From Phytophthora hibernalis (taxonomy: Eukaryota; Oomycota; Peronosporomycetes; Peronosporales; Peronosporaceae), in assembly GCA_012656075.1 (NCBI GenBank), contig JAAKBF010000214.1, positions 62,001 to 126,000 on the forward strand: DNA of 64,000 nt, written 5' to 3'. Under the pieces are notes generated by a model. That model saw only the letters and a list, made by a program, of their open reading frames with translations, searched no databases and had not been told where the DNA came from. A program made the position numbers and the translations under genes. The stretch's first letter is position 1. Each line of letters opens with the position of its first letter. This document shows, piece by piece, positions 35,413 to 45,318 of the stretch.

Positions 35413-36469
35413 GTGGTGTTGTGATTCACAGAAAACGTCGTTAGTTCGGCGTCCAAGCAACAGCACAACAATTCGCCGAGTCAGGTCGGCGATGTTGGGC
35501 TTGCGCAGGGTTCCTGTCGGTTCCCTTTGCGGTTCGCCCCAGCCGGGGTTCAGTTGAGTGTTTTCCCGACGGGTACCAAGCTCCAAACTATCCAGAGACT
35601 CGCCTGAGCGGGGCAGTCTCCGTGCAAAACCCTGTACCCTCCACCAAAGGATGGACGGCAGCGCGCGAGCGCTTTTACAGGTCACCAGGCGCAGATTACG
35701 CCCAGCTAAGAGGTTACGGTGTCCTGGGTTGTGCAGACCCACCGGCTCGTCGAATCGACGAGGCTTGTCTTCGCTTGGTAGCGAGAAATGCCCACCCCGG
35801 CCGACCTTGATCTCTTGGCGCTACCAGACGGCTCCCCTACAAGCTATACCTCTCGGGAACGACGGCAGACATAATCCAGCCCACGCAGGGATTTACCGGA
35901 AAAGTGTACGCTGTTCTTGGACTTAGAAGATTCTGCTCTGATTGTTATCTCTATGTCTTCGGAGAGCCCCTTCGGGCTCTTCCCTATGTTCTTCTATCGC
36001 TCCTATACAAATATCTAATGAAATGGAGTCGTTACAGATCTCCCTGCGACGCTTCGCTCAGCTCCGTCCCTTGGTGTCGAGCTGTTTCCTACCTCTCGGC
36101 GACTCTTCGTCCAGATCTCGATTTATCCCTCCAGTTGGTATATCTCCCTCGAGGCATATTCTCGTCAAGTCGACTTTCGCAGAGTCCAACTTTCGCCGAG
36201 TCGATTATCACCGAGTCCAACTTTCGCCGAGTCGATTATCGCCGAGTCCGTCCATCGCTGAGTCCGTCCTTCGCTGAGTCCAGCTAAGTGCGATCCCCGT
36301 TTAAATCCGTTCCCTGTTGAGTGCGATGTATCCACTTGGCGATGTATCCACTTGGCGGTGTAACCACTTGGCGGTGTAGGTGTACCCTATTGAGTGTGAT
36401 GTACCCACCGGTCTAGCTTAGGCATCCCTAGTGTAGAGTTATCCAAAAGCTGGATTTCCCTACACCACA
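35413..36469 (+). repeat. Solo LTR inserted in the LTR of copy A (1057 bp)
   Basis: Begins GTGGTGTTGTG and ends CCCTACACCACA. It is flanked by the 5-bp direct repeat GTACG (35408-35412 and 36470-36474). The unoccupied site is visible in copy B near 58433-58452, where the flanks join around a single GTACG. No internal ORF is convincing. It carries a 16-bp minisatellite (36325-36380) absent from its sister at 57166. Confidence 0.85.
36325..36380 (+). repeat. 16-bp minisatellite in the solo LTR
   Basis: Three and a half units of GATGTATCCACTTGGC and its variant GGTGTAACCACTTGGC. It accounts for most of the length difference (1057 versus 949 bp) between the two solo LTRs. Confidence 0.8.
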
Positions 36470-37199
36470 GTACGAACCCTCGTTTGTACCCATTTCAGTT
36501 TCGTACCCTCTGTCTTATAGAGCCGGGTACAGGATCACATACTGGGATCTGTTCACTCTGGATATTTGTATTTACGTATAGGACTAGCTATAGGATTGAC
36601 TACAGAGGCACTCAGAGCCATAGATCAACATAAATAAATCAGCAGTCTTCCCCACAAGTCACCAAGGGTTAAGTCCGTCTTCGGTAAGTTTAGCGAGCTT
36701 ATCTTAGGGTCTTTATACGCTCGGCTTGTGGGATGCTGGTCAGCGAGCCTAAGGTACATTGAACCGAGGGTTTGTTGCTGATCAGTCCAAGAGATTAGAG
36801 TGGCCGAGTGTTGGGAGCGACGAGAAGCGTCGTTTACCATATATTATAGTGGAACCGAGTGTTCCATACATATTTACTACCCGCCGAGGTTTTACCTCGG
36901 CAAACCCGTATTAGGCTTGACAGCCGGTACCCTTCCTTCTGAGGGACTGCGGGGTTCGCGCGAAAGCGCAATATTGCATACTAGCCCTCGTTCGTGGCTA
37001 GTGGTGCAGGTTATTGGGTTGGCCTAATACAACCTAGGTGTACAGAGGGTTCACATCCAACCCGGCGTAAGGGATCGTTCCTGGTCTTTAGGTTTGATCC
37101 AACGCTCGTCGACCTGACAAGGATAAGCGAGTGTTGTTGGTGGGACTCATATCATTTGGTAGTGAGAATTTCTGCGTGACCTACCCGACATCGGCGACT

Positions 37200-38080
37200 G
37201 CTTGACAGAGCTCTAAGAGCCCTATCCGGCATATCTTCCGGTTATGGCTGCTCACCAAGTGGTACGTCGCGGTTATCTTCCTTGGGCAACCGGCAGCGAC
37301 CACTCGCGATCCGGAGATCTTTCCGGTGGCGACCTCTCGCTGAACTTGGTGTACCGTACTTCGCCTCGCTCTTGTGCCTTGTCACTCTGCCGCGGATGTT
37401 CTCGAACAACCTCCGCCCCGTCGCACATTCTCTCCAACGGGATTCGGCTTGTCAATCACGAAAGCAGCGGCGGAACAGCGGCGGCGACGAGATACACCAC
37501 GCTTCGTCTGACAGCTCGCATCTAACGTCATTGACGTCTGCAAGACCGGGCTCATGGACCCTGTCGGTGACATAATCCGGTTGCTTGCCGTGACTGAAGC
37601 CTTCATGTCGCTTCTGCGGTACGTGTACTGGGGAAGATGAGGAAGCTGACGTGGAAGATGGAGAAGAATCACACTGAAGCCAGACTGCATGGTGCTCCGA
37701 ACCCCGGCACGGTTTGAGCAACCTGCCTCAAGACGCCGTCGGGGTGGAGCTTCGACAAGGACAAAAACATCTACAAGTGCTGCTTCCGCGTCATATGTAG
37801 CGGCTGCCGGATCAAGAAGAAGATCAACCTCGTGATCGCAGACCTCGAGGTGGATCAGCGTAAGATCACCTTCGGCGCCGGTTATCTCGCCACCGTGTCG
37901 GCTTCGAGTGCAGTGGGGATTGCAAGCGCGCAGAGCATGTAGAGCAGCCGCAACAGCAGATACGTGGTGAGCGCGCCCAGAAGCATCAGCAGCACCTCAA
38001 CTAGCAGTGCTAGGTATACGACCTCTTCCAGCTCAGATGGGTTGTCGTTCTTTTCGATTAGCTTGTCCAGTTAGCACTGT
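37200..38080. pseudogene. Remnant of a GC-rich gene, strand unclear
   Basis: Codon-like GC-rich sequence with open frames on both strands. Plus strand 37746-37941 reads SFDKDKNIYKCCFRVICSGC, CIKKK-type basic residues and VIADLEVDQRKITFGAGYLA before a TAG. Minus strand 38070-37909 reads a possible membrane helix (VVYLALLVEVLLMLLGALTT, then LLLRLLYMLCA). No start codon or complete domain is present. It is probably a fragment of one or two host genes stranded between transposons; no family recognised. Confidence 0.35.
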
Positions 38081-38610
38081 CGTCATATCCACCTGGAGTG
38101 TTCAAATCCGCAGTTCGTGGATGCAGCACGATAAAATACTAGTACAGTAATTTGCCTAAATAACGAGGTCCTGATATGGTTACACTTTCCAAGTGAAATT
38201 AAGGTTTGAAGGCTGTGCAAAGCTTTAATTATTAGATTGGTACAAATCGATGTTTATAGATTCTAGCAGGTTATTAAATTTAATGACCTAGCTATTGAGG
38301 CAAATTACTATAGTACTTCGCCTCGAGAGCACGCAAAAAGCATCACTCACAAAATGAAGTTGTAGCAGAGTGCGGTCTTTCTGCACGATGGTGGTGCCTG
38401 TATGTTTTCTATTACCGGTACATCATGTACTACATCTCAAAACCAGTTCATATGCAGCTCAGAAGTGATGAATTGGACATTAAAGAAAGCGAAAACACAG
38501 GAAAACGCGTAATTAAACAGGTTGGACACTCGAGATTCCGATTTGCACCTTCACTTCGTTAAAGTCTTTGTCTCTCACCCTGAACTCAAATACTCGCGAC
38601 CTACACTACA
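38081..38610. other. AT-rich intergenic DNA
   Basis: No ORF of note. It contains the inverted-repeat element at 38141-38314. The rest (38320-38610) shows no recognisable feature and leads into the 3' end of the Harbinger-like transposase. Confidence 0.5.
38141..38314. repeat. MITE-like element with about 30-bp inverted repeats
   Basis: Left arm AGTACAGTAATTTGCCTAAA... (38141-38170) pairs with the reverse complement of the right arm ...GAGGCAAATTACTATAGT (38285-38314) at about 25 of 30 positions. The interior is AT-rich and non-coding. Confidence 0.6.
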
Positions 38611-39863
38611 TCTGCGTTAAAGCTCTGTCATCCTCAGATTCTTCGCTGCATGCCCGGTCGTCTAGTGACATCCGCTGACGAAGGCGCCGGCGCTCACGGT
38701 ATCTCTCCTGGGCCCGGCGTCGCTTTCTCTGCGTATCTCGACCGATGGATACCAGTCTGTTTTCGCGCTAGCGGTATTCGTCGCCGTTGGTTGAGCGGTG
38801 TGGATAGTAGCCAATGTGATAGTTTGTCAACGCCGCGCACGCCTGGAAGATATCATCGTATAAGCCCTCCCCCACCTGTACTTGTCGGCACAGATACGCC
38901 ACAATGAACACAATCGGCCAAACCAATTCTCCACGATGATACGGTCGCTGGAGCTATCAGCATTCTGCTGGACTGCCGCCGCTGACAGGTTGGTGCCCTT
39001 CGTTGGATGTATGCACCGGATATGTTGCTCAAGTCCCTGGTACCCCTTGTCGGCAAGGACAGCCCATTCGTTGGGGTACTAAGACCCTGATTCCTCGAAG
39101 AGCGATCCTCCCTGTCTTGCGTCGCGTCGCATGGTGGAAGGCTTCGTTACGCCGGAACATGGTGATATCGGGAGTGTCACCACGACAATGCTCGGTTCAA
39201 TTGATGGCAAATCCCTGGGGCTCACAGAAACCTCTACCTTGTACCCGTAAAGTTTGTGCTTGACACTGTAGAACGGAAGGACTTCGGCCATATTGCCAGC
39301 AGGACGATTGGCCTGTTGAAACGTCACGTCAGTGGCGTACAGCGCGCTCGGGTGGTACTTGAACGTATTCCCGGACGTGACGAGCATGTGCATGTTTTCC
39401 TCCTGGGCTTTTTCGCTCACCCAATCGTCGTACAACGTCGATGTGACAGCACGGATGAAGCTGGTAACTGTCTTAATAAAGGTTGGCGGCTTGACGCGAA
39501 AGATGTTGGATAACATCTCCCATGTCCCTCCGTTCTTCAGTACGACGAGCATCATGAGGAACACGTCTTTGCCCGTGAACTTCGATCGCCTCCCCCACCC
39601 AACGTTCCAGTGCCGAGTGACGTGGGCTCGAACAGACCCCACAGCGTGTTGACTTCTCGAGGGGAAAAGTTCGTGAGGTGGAGGATGGCGTCGGCACCTC
39701 CGTCGGCTACAAAATCGTCGAAGAGTGGGGACTGCGACGCAGAGCTCACGCTCACTTCCAGCGCGCAAGGGAACTCCTCTAGCTCTTGGCGGCGGCTGTT
39801 GTCGCGCTCTTGCAGCATTAAGAGCGTTGACTGCAGTTGCTGACGGCGGGAAGGGCGAGGCAT
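38610..39863 (-). pseudogene. PIF/Harbinger-type DDE transposase, frameshifted
   Basis: Starts with MPRPSRRQQLQSTLLMLQER at 39863. After a frameshift near 39620: HWNVGWGRRSKFTGKDVFLM, then the DDE superfamily 4 signatures: first Asp in LYATDVTFQQANRPAGNMAE (39330-39270), second in VLADKGYQGLEQHIRC (near 39060), and Glu in DRIIVENWFGRLCSLWR (near 38930). The tail NYHIGYYPHR is followed by an in-frame TAG near 38774. A second frameshift lies near 39210. The intact catalytic triad across frames suggests fairly recent decay or assembly indels. No terminal repeats were identified with confidence. Confidence 0.7.
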
Positions 39864-40274
39864 CGTGGTTGAGATTAGATGCGAGGTGATGTAGGTTACT
39901 TTGATCGAACTTGAATTATTCAGAAGTGAGTGGCCGCAGTGCTACAATTTGCGTATTGCTTCTCCTAGCATGACTTTCTTCTAGAAGAATGAAATCTGCG
40001 AGAACAATCTAGAACAGTGGAGAAGATGGACGAAATCGGCATCTCGTCCATCGCTCATATGCGGCTGCGATTTGTATAATTTCACATAAGTATTCTAGGT
40101 ACGGACAGAGACACTCCAGAATTGCCTGCAAATTTCACAAAAGTTCTACTACATGTACACTGTACATGTACTGTAAATTACACAGTCTGTAATAGCCCGC
40201 GCAAAGCGTCTGCCTGTGCCCAATCACCGCCGGCGATTTTCACACGAACAACGGGACTGAACAGAGGCCGCGGG
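39864..40274. other. Intergenic DNA 5' of the Harbinger-like gene
   Basis: Non-coding; contains a TGTACA-rich palindromic stretch at about 40146-40175 (ACATGTACACTGTACATGTA). Nothing else recognised. Confidence 0.4.
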
Positions 40275-40529
40275 ACGACGGGAAAATCTATGGAGATCGA
40301 GTTAGGGAGATCGAGTTTACCAAAAACGGCCCAAACGAAATTTAAATCCGATTGAAGAATACATTTTAGGGGTGGTAGAAATAAATAATAAAACCTGCAA
40401 GAGAGCAACCACAACCACTTTTGACTTAAACTCGTTGGCTCTCGCGTGCTTCACCGGGTTGTGAAGACCAACTTTGAAATCTGTGGTCAGTAACAAGCGG
40501 CATCTGTGTCACTCTAGCATCACGTGGTA

Positions 40530-40867
40530 TCACGACTGGGCCACTGTGGCTAAGGTTGATTGCTCCTCCTCGTCGTTGATAGACACGGGTATCAGTATGT
40601 TGGTACTCTGAGTATGATCGACCCCTCGAGCACTTAACGGGGTCTGGCTGGCTGGAAACATAGACTGCGGTGTTGCTGGCAGCAGGCGGTCGGATGACGT
40701 CTCGAGGCTACTGAGAGCCAAGTCCCAGACAGACTGCTTCTTTGCCTCAAACATACACACCAGATAGAAACGAAACGCGCACTGCTGGACGAAAGCTCGG
40801 TCAACGCGTCTTGTTGTTCTTGGAGATTAACATGGGGAAACGCATTTGGCGGCAGCGTGAACTTCAT
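40530..40867 (-). pseudogene. Short host-like gene or fragment, unknown function
   Basis: ATG at 40867 gives MKFTLPPNAFPHVNLQEQQD; a frame change near 40780 leads into FEAKKQSVWDLALSSLETSS and an acidic end before TGA at 40530. The helical, Gln/Ser-rich composition looks like a real protein of about 110 residues, but I recognise no family. Confidence 0.4.
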
Positions 40868-41063
40868 CGTGTTGCTCCCAGAAGCGGGGTGTAAGATTCC
40901 GTACCGACAACTAACAATTTCGTTACAGCATACTACGTACCCGTAGTATTTCACACATGCCAAACTCGTTCAGTGATCTCCACATGTTTCTCTCGAGAAA
41001 ATTAAAGAAATCGTGAATGGAATCCCAAAGCGTATCTGCACAAATCTTTGGCGGAGGTTTTAC

Positions 41064-41157
41064 TACACCAATGCACGGCGTTATTCACAAAGTCAACACT
41101 CGAGTTCAAAAGTGTGTTCGAGTGTTGACTTTGTGAATAACGCCGCGCATTGGTGTA
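41064..41157. repeat. Near-perfect 40-bp hairpin
   Basis: Arm 41064-41103 (TACACCAATGCACGGCGTTA...) and arm 41118-41157 are reverse complements at 39 of 40 positions, separated by a 14-nt loop. Most likely a collapsed MITE made only of its inverted repeats. Confidence 0.85.
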
Positions 41158-41403
41158 TTTATTTTTAACACCCTAAAATATATTCGGTTTAAATTTCGTT
41201 TGGGCCGTTTTTTGGGTAGTGAGTCACACCTCGATCTCCTTAGCTCGATTTCCATAGATTTTCCCGCCGTCGGCGAACTCTGCGCGCACATAAGTCGGAG
41301 GATCGAGCGTCATTCCGATGTGCTCGTGCACTTCGAGTCGAAGTCGAAGTTCGACCTAGGCCGCTGGGCGGCACCGCGCCCGACTCTGCGTGATCTCCCC
41401 GAC

Positions 41404-41868
41404 ATGGGGAATCTCATTTGTGAATTTGCAATCTGCGGATCAAACCCCGACACCACCATGTTCGCGCCGCCGATGCCCATTTTCCCCAAGGGGTCCAAGA
41501 AAGTGGACCTCCGAGTGGTGTTCTGTACTTGCGGTGCCAAGGAATTCAAGCTGCGTCGCCATCTCAACCACGCCAGCGTTACCACGAACGAAGCCAAGAA
41601 AGCTGCCAACTGCCCTACGAACTACCCCGCGGCCGTCGACACGCCCAAACTTCGGCGCAGCTTGTGGCGCAAGTTACTGGGCAAAGGCCCCAAGTGCGTC
41701 TGCCCCAAGCGACGAGTCAGCGTCACAGGACTCATCGGGGTCCCCGCCGCCTACGCCGACTGCGACACGGTGACGGTGGCCGGCAGACGCGTTCCGTTCA
41801 CGTTGGGCATGCAGCAACGCAGACGAGCGTCGTGGACCCCTCTGGACGCGATCGACGAGGCCGAATGA
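41404..41868 (+). CDS. Small Cys-rich basic protein, hypothetical
   Basis: A 154-residue frame from MGNLICEFAICGSNPD to the TGA after LDAIDEAE. Composition is Lys/Arg-rich with scattered Cys (VVFCTCGAKEFKLRRHL, GPKCVCPKRRVSVTG). GC-rich oomycete-type codon use suggests a real gene. The N-terminus MGNLIC fits a myristoylation/palmitoylation signal (Gly2, Cys6). The same frame is open upstream to an ATG at 41200, but that lies inside the inverted repeat and its sequence is not host-like, so I prefer 41404. No domain recognised. Confidence 0.55.
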   Translation: MGNLICEFAICGSNPDTTMFAPPMPIFPKGSKKVDLRVVFCTCGAKEFKLRRHLNHASVTTNEAKKAANCPTNYPAAVDTPKLRRSLWRKLLGKGPKCVCPKRRVSVTGLIGVPAAYADCDTVTVAGRRVPFTLGMQQRRRASWTPLDAIDEAE

Positions 41869-41926
41869 GCTGCATTGCATCGATTCAATGTAATTATTCC
41901 TACCATTGTGTATACCCCAGTGTCAT

Positions 41927-42085
41927 TACAGTGATCTGCTTCCTCAGCGAACACCCAAAAATAAATAACCGTTTAAATTGTATGTGCAGACAGTAAGGTG
42001 GACGATACAGTGACGGCTTTCACATAAAAATATACTTGCATTCTTTATATATATCAGGTGTTCGCTGAGGAAGCAGATTACTGTA
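41927..42085. repeat. MITE-like 159-bp element with 29-bp inverted repeats
   Basis: TACAGTGATCTGCTTCCTCA... (41927-41955) and its reverse complement at 42057-42085 agree at 28 of 29 positions. It lies just 3' of the Cys-rich gene. A transcribed hairpin in its 3' UTR is also possible. Confidence 0.7.
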
Positions 42086-42636
42086 TTCATCATGCCTGCG
42101 TTGGAGAGGGTCCATAATAAAGGTATTTGTGCCTTTCAGACAAAATGGCCAATCTGACCTCTAAAGGTAGTCCTAAGAATGAAGGGATAGGGTTATACCT
42201 AGGATTTGCTCCCGAGCTAGACCAGTATGCCTCCAGTCAAGTCCTACGTAAGAGCTCTGATTTGCCTACAGGCCACCTTTTCACGATAAACGTCCGAATG
42301 GCCACTTGTCGGCGGCCATTTTACCCTACGTACGAGTGCAACCTTCTCAGCACTACTTTATTAGCGTAGCTTTTCTTTTGTATCTGCATTTAACCAGTGT
42401 GATTCGTCACAGAACCGAATCGACCAGTCGGCGACGGTTAGCAAATTTAAAGACTGCCGTAGTGACTGCATCAATGTTAGACTGGCATTTCTAGCTCAAG
42501 GTCGGTCTACAATACTCTTCCCCAAGTTTGCTCATCTAGGAATTACTATCCTCGGGGCTAAGGTTTAGGAGGGCCTACGCAGGATTTGTGCTCCTACGTA
42601 GGACCCTAAAATAGAGGGCGTTTTTACTAGCATACA

Positions 42637-42984
42637 GTACCGTATTCCCCCTGTTACGAGCGTCGCTTAGATACAAAGGTCACTCACTTTTAGCCAATGA
42701 AACAATAGGTATAGTACCGGTACGTACGATATGATCATCATATCTCCCTGGTCATACGGCAGACTAAGGCAAGTAAATCGATTGCCGTTTGCGGTTCCGC
42801 TATAAAAATTCATGAGCAAGGTCCTCCTGGTATGGTGAGCACGTATATGTCGTTGGTAGGTACTTTATTAGTATCAGCGAGCTATTAAACTAGTGTAGCA
42901 GAGATATGACCAAATACGTTGAGTTAAGTACGAGCCCTACCCTGCCTGCAGATTGGTGACGCCTGTAATAGGGGAATACGGTAC
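42637..42984. repeat. MITE-like element with about 30-bp imperfect inverted repeats
   Basis: GTACCGTATTCCCCCTGTTA... at 42637-42666 pairs with the reverse complement of 42955-42984 (ends GGGGAATACGGTAC), about 24 of 30 positions. The interior of 290 bp is AT-rich and non-coding. It ends about 80 bp before the ATG of the first EFM5-like gene. Confidence 0.55.
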
Positions 42985-43064
42985 CGGTATTTGGCGTTTT
43001 CAAATCCCACAGAGATGTTTCCACTGCGTTTCGTGAAGCGGTGCCAGCCAGACACTTCAGAGAT

Positions 43065-43966
43065 GGACGAGTTGTTGGCGAGTGAACTGTCCGCCGAGAC
43101 ATTGGCGGCATTGCAGGCTCATCTTCTGGAGAGTCACCAGGAGGATGATGCACCCGTGTCTGAGGACTTCCGCCTCTCTCAATTGTGCGTCCTGCAGTCA
43201 TGATACATTGATACATTTGATATATTGACACATTGGACCGCAGCTGGTACGACGACAAGACCGGACGCGCACTGGCCCAGGAGGCCATCGACCACAGCAA
43301 CAGTGAGCTTCGGATCGCTTTTGTGAGCACACCGGCAGCCTATCGCGACTTCCTCAAGCTCCAGAGCGAGGAACAGGACGAGGCCAAGCGCGCCGCCATG
43401 GGCGAGAACGTCTACATCTTGGAGTTCGACCGGCGGTTCGGCGAGAAATACGGCGATCGCTTCTGTTTCTACGACTACAACGCGCCCACGGACTTTCCAG
43501 CCAAGTTCCACCATTTCTTCGACTACGTGCTGATGGAGCCCCCGCACCTGGTTCGTCCTGAACGGCTCGTGACTAAGACACGTTTTAGTCGCTCATTGCT
43601 TCCTGTGCTTTGTCTAGAGTCCCGACTGCTTGGCTAAGTTCTCCGACACGTTGCGGTGGCTGGCGAGGGGCGTGGAGGTGGTGCCCGGCAAGAAGGACCG
43701 CGTCCTGACCCCGTCCACGTTCATCAACTGTACCGGACATGCAGCAATTGTTTGTTTGAGCTATCCAATCTGATACACTGACGATCGATTGGTTTGTTGT
43801 TGATGTTGCAGCTCAGTTGCTGCGTAAGGAGATGCGGGCGGATTTGGGCTTCACCCCTACGGGCTTTTATCCAAGCTTCGAGTCGAAACTGTCCAACCAC
43901 CTGCTCACATACACCAACTACAACTCGGAACGCTTCGGCCCATGCGAGGAGCCCGACGACGAGTAA
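43065..43966 (+). CDS. EFM5/EEF1AKMT1-type protein-lysine methyltransferase, copy 1
   Basis: Four exons split by introns 43185-43243, 43551-43617 and 43730-43811 (all GT-AG) restore one frame of about 230 residues. Landmarks of the family, which methylates a lysine of translation elongation factor 1A using S-adenosylmethionine: LSAETLAALQAHL, FRLSQFWYDDKTGRALAQEA, RIAFVSTPAAYRDF, EFDRRFGEKYGDRFCFYDYN and a C-terminal PSFESKLSNHLLTYTNYNSE. The catalytic (D/N)PP(Y/F) motif reads EPPH here (LMEPPHL at the end of exon 2), an unusual change at both outer positions that may reduce or abolish activity. An in-frame upstream ATG at 42991 exists; 43065 matches the second copy. No frameshifts. Confidence 0.85.
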
Positions 43967-44083
43967 TTGAACGTGCATGTCATGTAGCAGTTAGGAGCCT
44001 GCCCTACCCGTCTCTAACAAATGGTGATTCTACCCGAACGATTGGTTGAAATCGCTCCTCACTTGACCATTTGCCTCTTGACG

Positions 44084-44968
44084 ATGGACGCGCTCCTGTC
44101 CAGCGAGCTTTCGGCCGACACGTTGGCGGCACTGCAGGCGCATCTCCAGACGCAGCAGGCGCAGCAGGATGCGGCCGTGTCCGAGGATTTTCGACTTTCG
44201 CAGTTGTGCGTCTGCTCACGCAATTGACACATTGGTACATTGACACTGAGTTTGCATTTGCCCTGGCAGCTGGTACGACGACCGCACTGGCCGCGCGTTG
44301 GCACAGGAAGCCATCGACCAAAGCGTGGACAAGCGCATCGCCTTCGTGAGTACACCCGCGGCCTACCGCGACTTCCTCACGCTCCAGCAGGAGAGCGACT
44401 CACCCATGAATGGCGACAACGTGATCCTGTTCGAGTTCGACCGCCGCTTTGAGGAAAAGTACGGTGAACACTTTTGCTTCTATGACTACAACGAGCCCAC
44501 GAAGCTGCCGTACAAGTTCCACCATTTTTCGACTACGTGCTGGTGGACCCGCCCTACCTGGTAGGTAGGAGTAGTGCTGTGGAAATGGCCCCGACTAACC
44601 TGATCTCGCTCTGTTGCGTAGAATACCAACTGCATGGGCAAGTTTGCTGAGACCATGCGCTGGTTGTCGAAGGACGTGGAGGTCACCCCGGGCAAGAAGG
44701 ACAAGATCCTCAGCCCGTGTGCGTTCATCACTGGTACGGACAGCGTCTTCGTGTTTTTGGGGCTGAGTAAGCGCTGACGTGTGTATTGGGGTTGGAACAG
44801 CACGCATGCTCCGCAAAGGTATTTATGCCGACCTGGGCTTCAAGCCATCCGGCTTCGTCCCAACGTTTGAGTCCAAGCTCGAACCAGTTCCTGACGTACA
44901 CCAACTACCGCTCGGAGGGTTTCGGTGAGAGCACGGAGGATTTTGGCAGCTCGGATAACGAGGAGTAG
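44084..44968 (+). pseudogene. EFM5/EEF1AKMT1-type methyltransferase, copy 2, frameshifted
   Basis: A tandem paralogue 118 bp downstream of copy 1 with the same exon layout: introns 44206-44269, 44561-44621 and 44734-44800. It keeps the canonical catalytic motif VDPPYL at the end of exon 2. However, exon 2 lacks a base near 44525 (HHF then a shifted frame instead of HHFFDYVL), and exon 4 is shifted near 44881 (ESKL, then NQFLTYTNYRSEGFG in the next frame), ending at TAG 44966. The two indels may be assembly errors, in which case this is the catalytically normal copy. The order of conserved blocks is as in copy 1. Confidence 0.75.
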
Positions 44969-45318
44969 GTACAAGCTAGCACCTAGACGTCGAACTTCAA
45001 CATCGGGGAATTAGCCATAGGGCTGAACGTGCGCCAAGAGCACCAATGCTCTATGGAAGGACAAACCACTACGGCTCATTGCGATGGATTCCCATTAATA
45101 GGCAGGACGAAGGAAGGAAATACGCCTTGATTAGCTTAACCCGACGACTTGGGCGTTGTTTTAACAGTGCATGAAGACCAGCGACTGCTTGGAGATGTAT
45201 CACTTCTTCGTCGGTTTCGGCATAGACTGCAGCTGTCTTTTGCTTTGCTTCTGCCCCTTGAGAGTAGCGGCATGGTCATTGATCTTGACGAGCTGGATGG
45301 CTGCAGCTTGCAACGCAG
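44969..45318. other. Intergenic region before the plus-strand Gypsy
   Basis: No gene is supported. Coding-like sequence at about 45160-45318 has no recognised motif and may be the truncated 5' part of the Gypsy polyprotein. Confidence 0.35.

Larger units (their letters stand above)
33145..37190 (+). mobile_element. LTR element copy A: antisense gene plus 3' LTR, 5' truncated
   Basis: Compared with copy B (56783-64000), this copy is in the opposite orientation. Homology stops abruptly near 33145, inside the antisense gene, so pol is missing. Order on the plus strand: antisense gene (minus strand), purine-rich tract GACGCAGGGGCAG at 35229-35241, then the LTR starting TGTGGTGT at 35242 and ending near 37190 (CTACCCGACA, against CTACACCACA in copy B). 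Without its insertion the LTR is about 887 bp; copy B gives about 876. Confidence 0.75.
35242..37190 (+). repeat. 3' LTR of element copy A, split by a solo LTR
   Basis: Begins TGTGGTGTTGATTTTGG directly after the polypurine-like tract and ends with ...CTGCGTGACCTACCCGACA. The sequence outside 35408-36469 aligns in reverse complement with 56783-58612 outside its own insertion. The inner part of this LTR (36475-37180) aligns well with 58115 downwards and 57160-56783. Confidence 0.7.
40275..41272. mobile_element. Element bounded by about 110-bp inverted repeats, carrying a gene fragment
   Basis: Left arm 40275-40390 (core AACGGCCCAAACGAAATTTA) and right arm 41160-41272 are inverted copies sharing GGGAAAATCTATGG and ATTTTAGGG blocks. 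Between them lie a minus-strand gene fragment and a near-perfect hairpin. Long inverted arms around host-like coding sequence resemble a Pack-MULE or foldback element; no transposase and no clear target duplication are visible. Confidence 0.5.
41869..43064. other. Intergenic region with two inverted-repeat elements
   Basis: No gene is supported. It holds the 29-bp inverted pair at 41927/42057 and the pair at 42637/42955, listed separately. The rest is AT-rich with short meaningless ORFs. The last part (42985-43064) is the likely 5' region of the first methyltransferase gene. Confidence 0.5.
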
